A program made the position numbers and the translations under genes. From contig KV918816.1 of the NCBI GenBank assembly GCA_002049455.2, positions 62,001-126,000 of the forward strand: 64,000 nucleotides of DNA, given 5' to 3'. The notes beneath the pieces are model-generated. The model was not told the origin of the DNA. It made no database searches and saw nothing but the letters and a program-made list of their open reading frames with translations. Positions 21,614 through 31,620 of this stretch are shown piece after piece (the stretch's first letter is position 1; the number at the start of each line of letters is the position of its first letter). The DNA is from Porphyra umbilicalis. Its lineage: Eukaryota; Rhodophyta; Bangiophyceae; Bangiales; Bangiaceae.

Positions 21614-23260
21614 ATGGAGCCCACATACGTGATGGCTAAGCTGGGCATTGACAACCACATGACGTGGTTTGCCAACATTGAGTATGCAGCAAAGATGCGG
21701 GGGTGTTGGGAGGCCATCCAGGAGGCGGTGGCCATGGACGTCGAGGTCGAGCTCACGACCCCAGGCGGACTTCCCCCCAAGGCGTTCTTGACCGCCACGC
21801 TCACCTCGGCACAAGCAACGGCAGAGCAGCGGGTGGCCGCCGGGCTGCAGCTGCGCGCCTTGGACTGGAAAAAGATGGACGCCATGGCTCTGGGGCTCAT
21901 GCAACAGAACGTCTCGGACATGTACTACCCGGCATTCCGCATGCACCAGACCGCGCACGCGCTGTGGCAGCACCTGCAGCTGACGTACCGGTCGCAAGGG
22001 CTGGCGCGCACGGCGGACATCCGCAAGAAGATGACCAACTTAAGGATGATGCCCACGGAGGCCATCCCTGTGTACATCAGCAGGGGGTCTGCCCTGCTCA
22101 ATGAGCTGCTCAACCTCGGGCACACGGCAAACGAGGTGGACTTGGTCGCGGCGGTCTTGGCCGGCCTATCTCGAGCCTACAGCGGCATTGTGGGCACCTT
22201 GACGATGCTGCGGATTACCTCATTGGCAGAGGTGACCGAGCACCTCATGGCCGCCGAGGTTACGCACAAGCGTGACGACGCCAACGAGATGGAGGAGGCC
22301 CGCGCCCTCGCCGCAGTAGGGGCGGCACGCCTTGCACCACCCCTCGGCCCGGGCCCTGCGCCGTACGGTGGGGACAACGCGCAGCACGCGCCCATGTCGG
22401 ACCGTTACAACCCTCTGCCGGTTCGATCGGCAGGACCTCGCCGCCCGGTTGCTTCGGACGCATTCCCGGTGTGCTATGGGTGTAACCAGATTTGCCACAT
22501 TCGCCTGTTCTGCCCCAACATTCAAGGCCCTCCGGGGGGCTGCTTCCGGCCAACAGCGACGGCGGCGGCCCAGACGGGTATGGTACGTATGCCGCATGCG
22601 GCACATGCCGCAGCTCCGGCCGCGCCCCCGACAGGCAACCGCCCGTCGCGTGGGCCGGGGGGTAGCGGCCTGGCCATGACGGCAACGTGTGCGTCCGCGA
22701 CCGCGACTGGCGCGCAGCGCCCTGTCGACACCTCCGATTGGGTGATCTACAGCGGCGCCTCTCACCACATGGTGGGGAGCGAGACCAACTTGACGGATTG
22801 CGCTGAGATCGACCCGATGACCATCAAGACGGCGATGGGGGAGGAGGTGGTGGTGACGCGCGGCGGGACGGCTACCATGGACCTGCACACGACAGACGGC
22901 CTGCAGGTCGTGACCCTGCACGACGTGCTGGTCGTGCCCGGCCTTTCCCTATCCCTGTTCTCAATCCGCGCCATGATGGTACGCGGGTACGACGCCCTGT
23001 TTTCCGGCGGCGGGGTGGCGATTCAGTCGGGGGCATCGGTGGTCTTTCGGGGGTGCCCCCGCGGCAACGTCTTTGTGCTACCGCTGGCCAAAAGCCAACT
23101 CAACTGCAACGAGGGCCTGGCTGGCGCCGCCGTGTCGGCGCCGGTTTGGCACCAGCGGCTGTCACACGCCGGCGCGGACGCCGTATGGCGGANCAGTTGT
23201 GTTGGAGGGGGCGCAGCTACGGCTGGTGAGACGCGTCCAGACCCGCCGACCCGGGTAAAG
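21614..23260 (+). pseudogene. Copia element B gag-protease-integrase fragment (decayed)
   Basis: A second copia family, clearly divergent from A. The ORF starts MEPTYVMAKLGIDNH. It has a UBN2-like Gag region (about residues 1-230) and a CCHC knuckle CYGCNQICHIRLFC with a Cys in place of the usual Gly. A protease-like region reads WVIYSGASHHM, where functional copia proteases have an aspartate just before SGA; here it is Tyr. A GAG-pre-integrase start, APVWHQRLSHAGADAV, runs up to an ambiguous base (n) at 23193. Just after it, another frame continues with VVLEGAQLRLV, which suits the same domain, so a frameshift sits at or near the n. Integrase, RT and RNase H and the 3-prime LTR are missing. 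The copy is non-functional and truncated on the right. Confidence 0.8.
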
Positions 23261-24059
23261 GACACTTGAGACTGAGACCGACCAGGTTCTGACCTTCATC
23301 CACGCTTCTGGTCCCGCCCGTCCCGTGTGAGTCTTGCGCCCACTTGTCTGCCGACATGAACGGCCCCGAAGGTGCCCCTCGGTCCTCCTCCGCAGTGTAC
23401 GCTCGTCCCCCCTTCTCCGACCTGTCTGGCGGGGAAGCTTCGGCCTTCAATGCGCTGCCACCTTCTCTTGGCCCACATTCGGGTGCCGGAGCGCCTCTAG
23501 GTGGGCCGCCCCACCTTACCGGCGGTGGTGTCGCCGGCCCGGCATCTATGCTGCCTTTGTACGGTCCCTCTGGCGGATCTATCAGGGCTGTCTTGTGGCA
23601 GCCGGCCAGCCAACACCTGCACGGTGGCCATGGGTTCCTTCCCGGCACTCCTCCTTTGCAAGAGCCGGCGGCGGGCAGCCAGTCGGGGGTGTCTCAGAGG
23701 CCGCATCTGTCTTTTTCTCTTCCGCCACCCGTGCTTCAAGACGGCAATGGCACGGGCGTTGGTGAGGGGCCTTCGCTGCAGCCGATGATGATGAACATGC
23801 TCCCTTCCGGTCTGGCTCATCCACAGCCCCGGGTCGTCCATGCCATGCAACTTGGGGCTCCCCCGTCGGGCCACGCTCCGGAGCCGCCTTTTGCCATGGA
23901 TCCCCCTATGTCGGCCCCTCCCGCCACCGTTATTGAGCAGCCACCACCGCTTGGCGACATGCCGGAAGGAGGTCTGCCGCTGGGGCGGTCTCGATCGGCC
24001 GCCTCCCTCGCGGATAATGACGATTTCACGGACTTCGCGGCCGATGTGGCTGCCTTGGC

Positions 24060-24440
24060 TGTTGGACTGTGATGCTCGTCGCCGACTCCACCGGCGGTTG
24101 GCGGTTGGACGATGGTCGGTGACCCTTATGGTACCCCACATGGTACATTTGCAAGACGTGGTCAAGTTGCACACATTTGTGTTGGGTCATCTTGGGGCGT
24201 TACTTTTGGCATGTTTTGGATTTGATCTTCGCTTTGCTCTAGTGGCTTTTGATTTGGTGAGTGATTCGATTTGGTGCGAGGGCGTGAGCGTCGGTGTGGG
24301 CGCGAGAGGGGGGAGCACTTGGGCCGGTGGGGACTATTTGAGAGGTGCTCTCGGTTGGGAGAGGCGGGCGAACCTTAGGACAACCAACAAAGCACGTTCG
24401 CACACACACACACAAGCTCAAGCCACTCAACCACTTCACC
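24060..24440 (+). repeat. Solo LTR of the copia-A family, left part
   Basis: This is the first 381 bp of a family A LTR. It is interrupted by A2 and resumes at 29405-29441 (37 bp), giving 418 bp in total. The reassembled LTR is flanked by a perfect 5-bp target duplication TTGGC (24055-24059 and 29442-29446). It is therefore a genuine solo LTR left by LTR-LTR recombination. It is more diverged than the A1 and A2 LTRs, for instance in the first 50 bp. Confidence 0.9.
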
Positions 24441-24858
24441 TGTTGGACTGTGATGCTCGTCGCCGACTCCACTGGCGGTTCGCGGATGGATGATGGTCGC
24501 TGACCCTTATGGTACCCCACATGGTACATTTTCAAGACGTGGTCAAGTTGCACACATTTGTGTTGGGTCATCTTGGGGCGTTACTTTTGGCATGTTTTGG
24601 ATTTGATCTTCGCTTTGCTCTAGTGGCTTTTGATTTGGTGAGTGATTCGATTTGGTGCGAGGGCGTGGGCGTCGGTGTGGGCGCGAGAGGGGGGAGCACT
24701 TGGGCCGGTGGGGACTATTTGAGAGGTGCTCTCGGTTGGGAGAGGCGGGCGAACCTTAGGACAACCAACAAAGCACGTTCGCACACACACACACAAGCTC
24801 AAGCCACTCAACCACTTCACCGTGGTCCCCCAACCCCTATCCCCACTACGATTCAACA
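24441..24858 (+). repeat. Copia-A2 5-prime LTR
   Basis: 418 bp, one T shorter than the A1 LTRs in a T run (near 24594). It is followed by the same GGTTATGGGCCCAGAGCC primer-binding region at 24859-24876. Confidence 0.95.
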
Positions 24859-25019
24859 GGTTATGGGCCCAGAGCCGGGGCTGTGACAAGAGCAAGGTGT
24901 GCCAGCTGGTGTCGCGGCGGTCGCGGCAAGTGCGAAGAAGACGAGGTCAAGGTGGTTCAAGGACGTGACGGTCAAGACGCACGGCTCGGCAAGGTCGGGC
25001 GCTACGACAAGAAGACATC

Positions 25020-28000
25020 ATGGACGGAGGCGCTGCCGGCATGGGCGGCATCAAGATCGACAAGTTGACGGAGACGAACTTCCACGAGTGGCGTCAGCGC
25101 ATTAAGATGGTCCTCGCGCTGCGCTACCTGGACGATATGCTTGACGAAGACGGCAAGCCGACGGACGCGGATGCCCGCGAGTTGGCGGTGTGGAAGCGTC
25201 GAGACACGAAGGCGAGCGCCATCATCGGGCTCACCCTTGGATCTGAGCAGCTCGAGCACGTGGCGGGCTGCAAGATGACGGCGGAAATGTGGTCGACGCT
25301 GCAAGGTGTCTTCCAGCGCAAGAGTTTGATGAACAAGATGAAGGCGCGACGCGAGTTCTACACCGTCGAAATGACCGTCGGCGAGGGCATGCTGGGCTAC
25401 ATCAACCGCGTGCGCAACCTCGGCGAGAACCTCAAGGCCATGGGCGGCGAGGTGACGGAGATGGACGTTGCCATGAGCGTCCTGAACGGGCTGACGTCCA
25501 AGTACGAGAACCTGCTGGTGGCTCTCGACGCCAAGGGCAAGGACGAGCTGAGCCTCGACTTTGTCAAGAGCCGCTTGCTTCAGGAGGAGCGGCGGCAGGC
25601 GGACAAGTCACCGGCGACGAAGCGCATTGGGGACATGGCACTCGTCGGCGCCAACTATCGAGGTCAAGGCCGCCGTGGTGACCTCTCCAAGATCGAGTGC
25701 TACTACTGCCATGCGTTTGGGCACATCTCTCGCGATTGCCCAGAGCTCAAGGCCAAGAAGCAGAGACAGGACAAGGTGGCCGCGATTGCGGCTGACGATG
25801 GTAGCGACAGCGACGACGCCATCTGTCTGGTGGGCAATGCCGCCGACAACGATGACATCTCCAAGTCGTGGCTTGTCGATTCTGCGGCGTCTGCACACAT
25901 GTGCTGGATGCGCGGGTGCTTCGACGACTACCAGACGACCACGGGACGCAGCGTCACCATGGGTGACAAGGGGTCCGTAGCCACGGCGGGCGTCGGAACC
26001 GTCGTGCTCAATGTCATCGTTCACGGCAAGACGCGTAACATCAAGTTGGAGAAGGTACTCCATGTTCCTACCATGGGCTTCAACCTCATGTCGGTCGGCA
26101 TGATGGAGGAACGAGGTGCGGAAGTGTCATTCAAGGGCGGTAAGACGATCATCAAGATTAGCGACAAGGTCGCTGCGTGCGGCACGCGGAAGAGTGGGCT
26201 CTACCACCTGGACATGGCCCCACTGTCGGATATTGCTGCGGTGGCCTCTCTTCAGCTCTGGCATGAGCGCCTTGGGCACGTCAACGTGGCTGGCGTTAAG
26301 CGGATGATCAAGAACAAGGACATCGATGGACTCAAGTGCTCTTCCATGGCGGTCAAGGACGTCTGTGAGCCGTGCGTGTATGGAAAGGCGGCTATGACGC
26401 CTATGCCTAGTGCAGGAGGAGGTCGAGTCAGCAAGCGCCTGCAGCTCGTGCACTCGGACCTGGGCGGGCCAATGTCGGAGCCGTCCCGTGGCGGTGCGCT
26501 CTACTTTGGCACCTTCACTGACGACTTCTCCCGCTGGACAGACGTGGTCTTCCTGCAGAAGAAGAGCGATCTGCTCTCGGAGTACAAGAAGTGGCTGACG
26601 AAGGCCCAGCTGCACACGGGAACCAAGATGAAGATCCTACGCTCCGATAATGGCGGCGAGTATGTGTCGAATGCATTCAAGGCTCTTCACGATGAGAACG
26701 GCACGACGCACCAGACCACGGTGCCCGACACGACGCAGCAGAACGGAGTTGCTGAGCGGCTCAACCGAGTTCTCGTGGAGATGGCTCGCACCATGATGCG
26801 ACACAAGGACGTCGATCAGGATCTTTGGGCGGAAGCCATCAAGACGGCGGTCTACATCAAGAACCGCGTCACGAGCAGGGCGCTTCCTGTTGGCAAGACG
26901 CCTTTTGAGCTGTGGACCGGGAATAAGCCCGACGTAAGCCACATGCGGGTGTTTGGGTCGACATGCTGGGTCGTGCTGCACAAGAGTCACATCGACGGCA
27001 AGTTTGGCGACCAGGCGGCGAAGGGCGTCTTCTTAGGCTATCCCGACGGCAGCAAGGCGTACAAGGTCATCCTCGACGACGGCAAGGTCGTCAAGGCACG
27101 AAGCGTCGTGTTCGCCGAGACGAACGTAAGCGAGGTGGCAGAAGTTGCAGAGGAGCTTCCCGGAGACGAAAACGTCGGAGTCGAGACGGGTTTGCGCTCT
27201 GAAAGCGACGGCGGAGACGTGGATGCTGACAATGACGACAAGGATGACAAGCAAGACGATGGATCTGACAAGTCCGTGGATGACAATCAAGGTTGTGGCG
27301 GCTCTCAAGACACGCTGCGTCGGAGCGGCAGAGCGCGGCGACCCCCTGTCGAGTACTGGCGCCCGGTGAGCCTGGTTGCTCACGAGGCGCCCACGACGTA
27401 CGTGCAAGCCGTTCAAGGGCAGGAATCGGCTAAGTGGCAGATTGCCATGGACGAGGAGATGGAGGCCATCCGCAAGAACAAGACTTGGCGCTTGACGGAT
27501 CGCCCGGCCAGTCGACGCGTGCTGAAGGGCAAGTGGGTTTACAAGGTCAAGAACGAGGTTGACAAGAACGGGAACAACACGACGCGTCACAAGGCGCGTC
27601 TGTGCTTCATGGGGAACCGGCAGATCAAGGGGCTCGACTTCAACGAGACGTTCGCGCCGGTGGCCAAGTTTACCACCATTCGATGCATCCTGGCGATGAC
27701 GGCGGCGAACGGGTGGGAGCTACATCAGATGGACGTCAAGACGGCATTCCTCAACGGCGACCTTGACGAGGAGGTCTACATGGAGCAGCCAGACGGCTAT
27801 GTCGATCCGACGTATCCTGACAAAGTGTGTCGTCTCCTCCAAGCGCTGTATGGGCTGAAGCAAGCTCCCAAGATGTGGTACGCCAAGCTCGACGACTTCC
27901 TCAAGTCGCAGGGGTTTGACAACATTGACCCGGATGCATGCCTTTACCTCCTCATGGATGACGGCGAAATCATCATCGTCCTGGTGTACGTCGACGATCT

Positions 28001-28946
28001 CCTGTTGGTGGCATCAAGCCTGGCGGCGATCTACAAGATTAAGGACGCTCTGCACAAGCGTTTTGAGATGAAGGACCTGGGCGAGGCGAAGGTCATCCTC
28101 GGGCTAGAGATTAGGCGTGACAAGGCGTTGGGCACCCTCAAGCTGTCGCAGGGCAAGTACGCGGCGCAAGTGCTGGAGAAGTTCGGGATGGCGGAGTGCA
28201 ACCCGATCGGAACGCCGCTGGAGGTGGGCCTGCAGCTGGTCAAGGCCGACGAGAGCGACGACGTGCTGCCCTACCGCGAAGCCGTCGGCAGTCTGATGTA
28301 CCTGATGGTCGGGACACGTCCTGACCTCGCCTTCGCTATCGGGAAGCTGAGTCGGTTTGTTTCGTGCTACGGCAAGGAGCATTGGGCGGCGATCAAGCGC
28401 GTTCTACGGTACGTCAAGGGTTCGATGGACGAGGGGCTGGTCTTCGACAAGAACTCCTCCTGTGTTCTACAAGGCTTTAGTGATGCCGACTGGGCGGGTG
28501 ACCACGAGACGCGACGCTCTACGACGGGCTTCACCTTCATATTTGGCGGGGCAGCCGTCAGCTGGGGTTCTAAGTTGCAGAAGACGGTGGCGCTGTCGAC
28601 GATGGAAGCCGAGTACATGGCTCTATGTGAGGCCAGCAAGGAAGCTGTTTGGCTCAACACGCTCGTGCAAAGCGTGGCAACCCAAGGGCTGCGGACAGCG
28701 ATCTGGGGCGGGCCGATAAACATCAAGGTCGACAACAGCGGGTGCATTGACTTCTCCAAGAACCCCGTCGAGCACAAGCGCACTAAGCACATCGACATTC
28801 GCAACCACTTTGTGCGCGAGGCCATCACGACGGACAAGGTGACACTGGAGCATTGTGCAACGGACGACATGGTGGCGGACCCGATGACGAAGGAGCTCGG
28901 CAAGACCAAGCACGACAAGCATGTCGAGGCCATGGGGCTTTGCTGA
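25020..28946 (+). CDS. Copia-A2 Gag-Pol polyprotein, catalytic motifs intact
   Basis: 1308 aa, same length and register as A1. Knuckle CYYCHAFGHISRDC; protease VDSAASAH; integrase D-D-35-E triad with an altered loop (TTQQNG where A1 has TPQQNG); reverse transcriptase box YVDD intact (codons at 27990-27998); RNase H SDADWAGD and EAEYMAL present. There is no stop or frameshift. Gag and Pol share one frame with no visible frameshift site, so the Gag to Pol ratio must be set by another route, such as splicing or protein turnover, as for plant copia elements. The leader between LTR and ATG is 161 bp, the same as in A1. Confidence 0.95.
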   Translation: MDGGAAGMGGIKIDKLTETNFHEWRQRIKMVLALRYLDDMLDEDGKPTDADARELAVWKRRDTKASAIIGLTLGSEQLEHVAGCKMTAEMWSTLQGVFQRKSLMNKMKARREFYTVEMTVGEGMLGYINRVRNLGENLKAMGGEVTEMDVAMSVLNGLTSKYENLLVALDAKGKDELSLDFVKSRLLQEERRQADKSPATKRIGDMALVGANYRGQGRRGDLSKIECYYCHAFGHISRDCPELKAKKQRQDKVAAIAADDGSDSDDAICLVGNAADNDDISKSWLVDSAASAHMCWMRGCFDDYQTTTGRSVTMGDKGSVATAGVGTVVLNVIVHGKTRNIKLEKVLHVPTMGFNLMSVGMMEERGAEVSFKGGKTIIKISDKVAACGTRKSGLYHLDMAPLSDIAAVASLQLWHERLGHVNVAGVKRMIKNKDIDGLKCSSMAVKDVCEPCVYGKAAMTPMPSAGGGRVSKRLQLVHSDLGGPMSEPSRGGALYFGTFTDDFSRWTDVVFLQKKSDLLSEYKKWLTKAQLHTGTKMKILRSDNGGEYVSNAFKALHDENGTTHQTTVPDTTQQNGVAERLNRVLVEMARTMMRHKDVDQDLWAEAIKTAVYIKNRVTSRALPVGKTPFELWTGNKPDVSHMRVFGSTCWVVLHKSHIDGKFGDQAAKGVFLGYPDGSKAYKVILDDGKVVKARSVVFAETNVSEVAEVAEELPGDENVGVETGLRSESDGGDVDADNDDKDDKQDDGSDKSVDDNQGCGGSQDTLRRSGRARRPPVEYWRPVSLVAHEAPTTYVQAVQGQESAKWQIAMDEEMEAIRKNKTWRLTDRPASRRVLKGKWVYKVKNEVDKNGNNTTRHKARLCFMGNRQIKGLDFNETFAPVAKFTTIRCILAMTAANGWELHQMDVKTAFLNGDLDEEVYMEQPDGYVDPTYPDKVCRLLQALYGLKQAPKMWYAKLDDFLKSQGFDNIDPDACLYLLMDDGEIIIVLVYVDDLLLVASSLAAIYKIKDALHKRFEMKDLGEAKVILGLEIRRDKALGTLKLSQGKYAAQVLEKFGMAECNPIGTPLEVGLQLVKADESDDVLPYREAVGSLMYLMVGTRPDLAFAIGKLSRFVSCYGKEHWAAIKRVLRYVKGSMDEGLVFDKNSSCVLQGFSDADWAGDHETRRSTTGFTFIFGGAAVSWGSKLQKTVALSTMEAEYMALCEASKEAVWLNTLVQSVATQGLRTAIWGGPINIKVDNSGCIDFSKNPVEHKRTKHIDIRNHFVREAITTDKVTLEHCATDDMVADPMTKELGKTKHDKHVEAMGLC

Positions 28947-28981
28947 ATACAAGAACCGCCGCGGCAACAAGCAAGGAGGAG

Positions 28982-29399
28982 TGTTGGACTGTGATGCTCG
29001 TCGCCGACTTTACTGGCGGTTCGCGGATGGATGATGGTCGCTGACCCTTATGGTACCCCACATGGTACATTTGCAAGATGTGGTCAAGTTGCACACATTT
29101 GTGTTGGGTCATCTTGGGGCGTTACTTTTGGCATGTTTTGGATTTGATCTTCGCTTTGCTCTAGTGGCTTTTGATTTGGTAAGTGATTCGATTTGGTGCG
29201 AGGGCGTAGGCGTCGGTGTGGGCGCGAGAGGGGGGAGCACTTGGGCCGGTGGGGACTATTTGAGAGGTGCTCTCGGTTGGGAGAGGCGGGCGAACCTTAG
29301 GACAACCAACAAAGCACGTTCGCACACACACACACAAGCTCAAGCCACTCAACCACTTCACCGTGGTCCCCCAACCCCTATCCCCACTGCGATTCAACA
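28982..29399 (+). repeat. Copia-A2 3-prime LTR
   Basis: 418 bp, directly after the AAGCAAGGAGGAG polypurine tract. It is followed by the TCACC duplication and the last 37 bp of the host solo LTR. The sequence from 29400 looks like a 41-bp duplicated LTR end, but it is the remainder of the older LTR. Confidence 0.95.
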
Positions 29400-29404
29400 T
29401 CACC

Positions 29405-29441
29405 GTGGTCCCCCAATCCCTATCCCCACTGCGATTCAACA
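29405..29441 (+). repeat. Solo LTR of the copia-A family, right part
   Basis: 37 bp completing the LTR that begins at 24060. It is followed by TTGGC (29442-29446), the second copy of its own target duplication. Confidence 0.9.
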
Positions 29442-29446
29442 TTGGC

Positions 29447-31620
29447 AGCGTCTGGGAGTGGCCGCCGCCGCCGACTGCCGCCCAGCCCTGCTTTTCGACG
29501 TGTGTCTCCGACATTGCGTGCGGGTCACGGGCCTTCCTTCTGCGATGGGAGCGCTGGCGCTGGTGCAGGAGATGGCCACGAGGACGACGTTGCCGGCGGG
29601 CACTCTGGTGTCGGTCTCGGCCGTGGCCGTGGAGCCGTCGCTGGCGGTCGCGGCGGTGGTGCTGGGGCGGCTTCAGTCGGTCGCGGCAGAGGCCGTGGAG
29701 GCTCTGCTACCGCTAGCGCTCGGGGAGGCGTTCGCGGTGGTGGTGGTCGCTGCAGAGCCGTCCGCGGTGGCATGAGCGGCAGCCAAAATGACCCGGGTAG
29801 CCTGGTGGCTACTGTGGGGAACGACGAGCACGGCGCCGAGTCACGGGCTGCCGCCGGCGGGCGCTGGGCGCGGTCGCGGTCGTGGTCGCCGTGGAGCGGC
29901 GGCGACCGGCGCCGTGTCCCACCCGCGTACGGTTGCAGGCACGGATGCCTCCGTGCTCGCGAGGGTGATGGAGGCCGAGCCGAATGGGGCGCACACGACG
30001 CAGGACCGCCTATTGCACGCCTTGGTTTTGGACATGAAGGCGATGCGCGCAGATGGCGCGGCGTATCGGGCCAACACGGCGAGCGTCAAGGTCAACAGCG
30101 AGTTGGCTGTGGGCAAAGTCGACGAGTGCTTGCAGGCCCTCATGGACATGCATCGCGTGCACGCCTCTGTCGTGCTGCGCCTTTTGGCGCTCGAGGAGGC
30201 GATGGCGGCGGTGGTCTCAAACTCGGCTAGTGGCTCGTCAGTGACGGCACCAGCTAGTTCGGCGGCCTCTCCTCGGGTGGGCCGACCGGTGTGGGCCTTG
30301 CGCCAACAGGTATGTTGCTCGCTCTCTCTCATTTTCTTTCCTCCGACATATTCTGGGATCGCCGCGGCAGGTGCCGTCATTGGGAACTGGCTTGGAGACT
30401 GAAGCCTGCACGTGTGCATGTGGTTGTTCCTACTGCTGTGGTATGTCAGTTCCGTCTCTCTCCCTTTTCCGTGTCTCCCACCGTCGCAGAAAGAGGTGCG
30501 CCGCCGGTACTCTGGGACGGTGATTTGCGCGACGACGCCTAAGGATGGCAACCCGGACGCCGACGACGTTTACTGGATGTCTGTGCTGGTCATCCATGAG
30601 CACCCCGGCATCACCGCGATGGAGAAGGCGGTTGAGTTTGGGAACACACCCATCTGGCTCAAGGGCCGCTTGTGCGCCTCCAACCCGACAAAAGCCGACT
30701 TGCGGGTCGTGTTGTTCGAGTACCTGCGGCGGCCGGTGGCGGCCTGGCACTTTGAGTCGAAGGCCATCATCAGCAAGATCTTCATCAACCGTATCTGCGT
30801 GTTGCTCAACTGTGGCGCCCAGGTGCGGGACGGTCTCAACGAAGGCCAGTGGGTCATGGAGAGTTACGACGCGCAGGGGCTGCTGTACAACGACAAGCTC
30901 TTCAGGAACAACAAGTGCAAGGACGCGTGTTTGATGGCACTGCACGGTTGGCTTGAGTGGGGACTTTACCTCGACAAGTTCTACACATTTCCCACGGAGG
31001 TGAACGGGGAGGGGACGTACAAGGTGTACATGCATATGTACGCGTTTGTCATGACCAATGTGCGTTCCAATTGTGTGTCTTGTCTGGTGAGGCGTGTTGA
31101 GCGGCGGGCTCGACATTATCTTGGGGTCTCTTGTGGTTTCCTGTCGCTCACTGTCGATTTTGTGGCCGCTCTCTTGCTATTGCATGGAATTTTCCTTCGT
31201 GGCTGCGTTTCACAGGTGTACCTGACGCTGCGGCGCATCGCCAAGCATAAGCCCTTCACCGCGTCGGCAGACAACGTGGATGGCGGCTTCCGCAAAGTGC
31301 ACGCTTGTGTGGCGATCCTAATGGACCGCTATCTCCCTCGCACCGGCGAGGCCGAAGAAGGCCTTCAGCTCTTGGACGGGACGGACCCGAACCGTGGCAT
31401 CACCTCCGGCCTGTCCGAGTCGGACCTGACCGAGACGATGGAGCAGATTGACACTGCGCGGCTGACCCCGGTGGCCGATCAGGGGGGCGACGAGGGGAGT
31501 GGGGGGGGTCATGCGGAAGGTGGCGACGGTGGTTGGGCTGACCAGGATGAGGATGGGTTGCTGCTTCCAACGTGGGACCTTGAGGAAGAGAAGCACGACG
31601 AAGACGGCGATCAGCAGTGA
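29447..31620 (+). CDS. Right part of the interrupted gene: RG-rich region, unknown globular domain, acidic tail
   Basis: These are the exons right of the insertions: 29447-29796, 29939-30309, 30490-31059 and 31216-31620. An ATG at 29772 (MSGSQNDPG) lies in frame just before the first remaining intron, so a shortened protein of about 457 aa without the N-terminus and RG repeats could be made. The 3-prime LTR of A2 and the solo LTR remnant lie directly upstream in the same orientation and could supply a promoter. The introns of 180 and 156 bp are multiples of three and lie in frame. Only the first has in-frame stops, so retention of the second would insert 52 residues. No domain recognised. Confidence 0.55.

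Larger units (their letters stand above)
24441..29399 (+). mobile_element. Copia-A2: full-length Ty1/copia LTR retrotransposon, apparently intact
   Basis: 4959 bp with 418-bp LTRs at 24441-24858 and 28982-29399. The target duplication TCACC is at 24436-24440 and 29400-29404. It is inserted in a solo LTR of its own family. I count about 7 LTR-LTR differences. The ORF is open and all the catalytic motifs I checked are present. Of the two full copies this is the likelier to encode active enzymes. Confidence 0.95.
23356..31620 (+). pseudogene. Unrecognised 799-codon, four-exon gene interrupted by nested copia insertions
   Basis: I do not recognise the product. After removing 24060-29446 (solo LTR, A2 and one target duplication) a single frame is restored. 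Exon 1 is 23356-24059 plus 29447-29796; exon 2 is 29939-30309; exon 3 is 30490-31059; exon 4 is 31216-31620. Introns are GT-AG at 29797-29938 (phase 1), 30310-30489 and 31060-31215 (phase 0). The exon sum is exactly 2400 bp including the stop. The predicted protein has a Pro/Ala/Gly/Ser-rich N-terminus (about 235 aa) and an Arg/Gly repeat region (GRGRG, RGGG). Next comes a helical segment with heptad-like Ala/Leu spacing, then a conserved-looking globular part with many aromatic residues (near VYWMSVLVIHEHPG and ALHGWLEWGLYLDKFYTF), and an acidic tail. RG-rich regions often bind RNA; that is only analogy. The insertions separate the first 234 codons from the rest. Confidence 0.65.

Noticed and set aside
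29400-29441. Apparent 41-bp tandem duplication of the A2 LTR end
   Set aside because: It is the right remainder of the older solo LTR plus the TCACC target duplication, as shown by the TTGGC duplication outside it.
30371-30440. A cysteine-rich mini-exon (TCACGC-like) between two short introns in the orphan gene
   Set aside because: Splicing 30310-30370 and 30441-30489 separately puts the next exon out of frame, whereas one intron 30310-30489 keeps phase 0.
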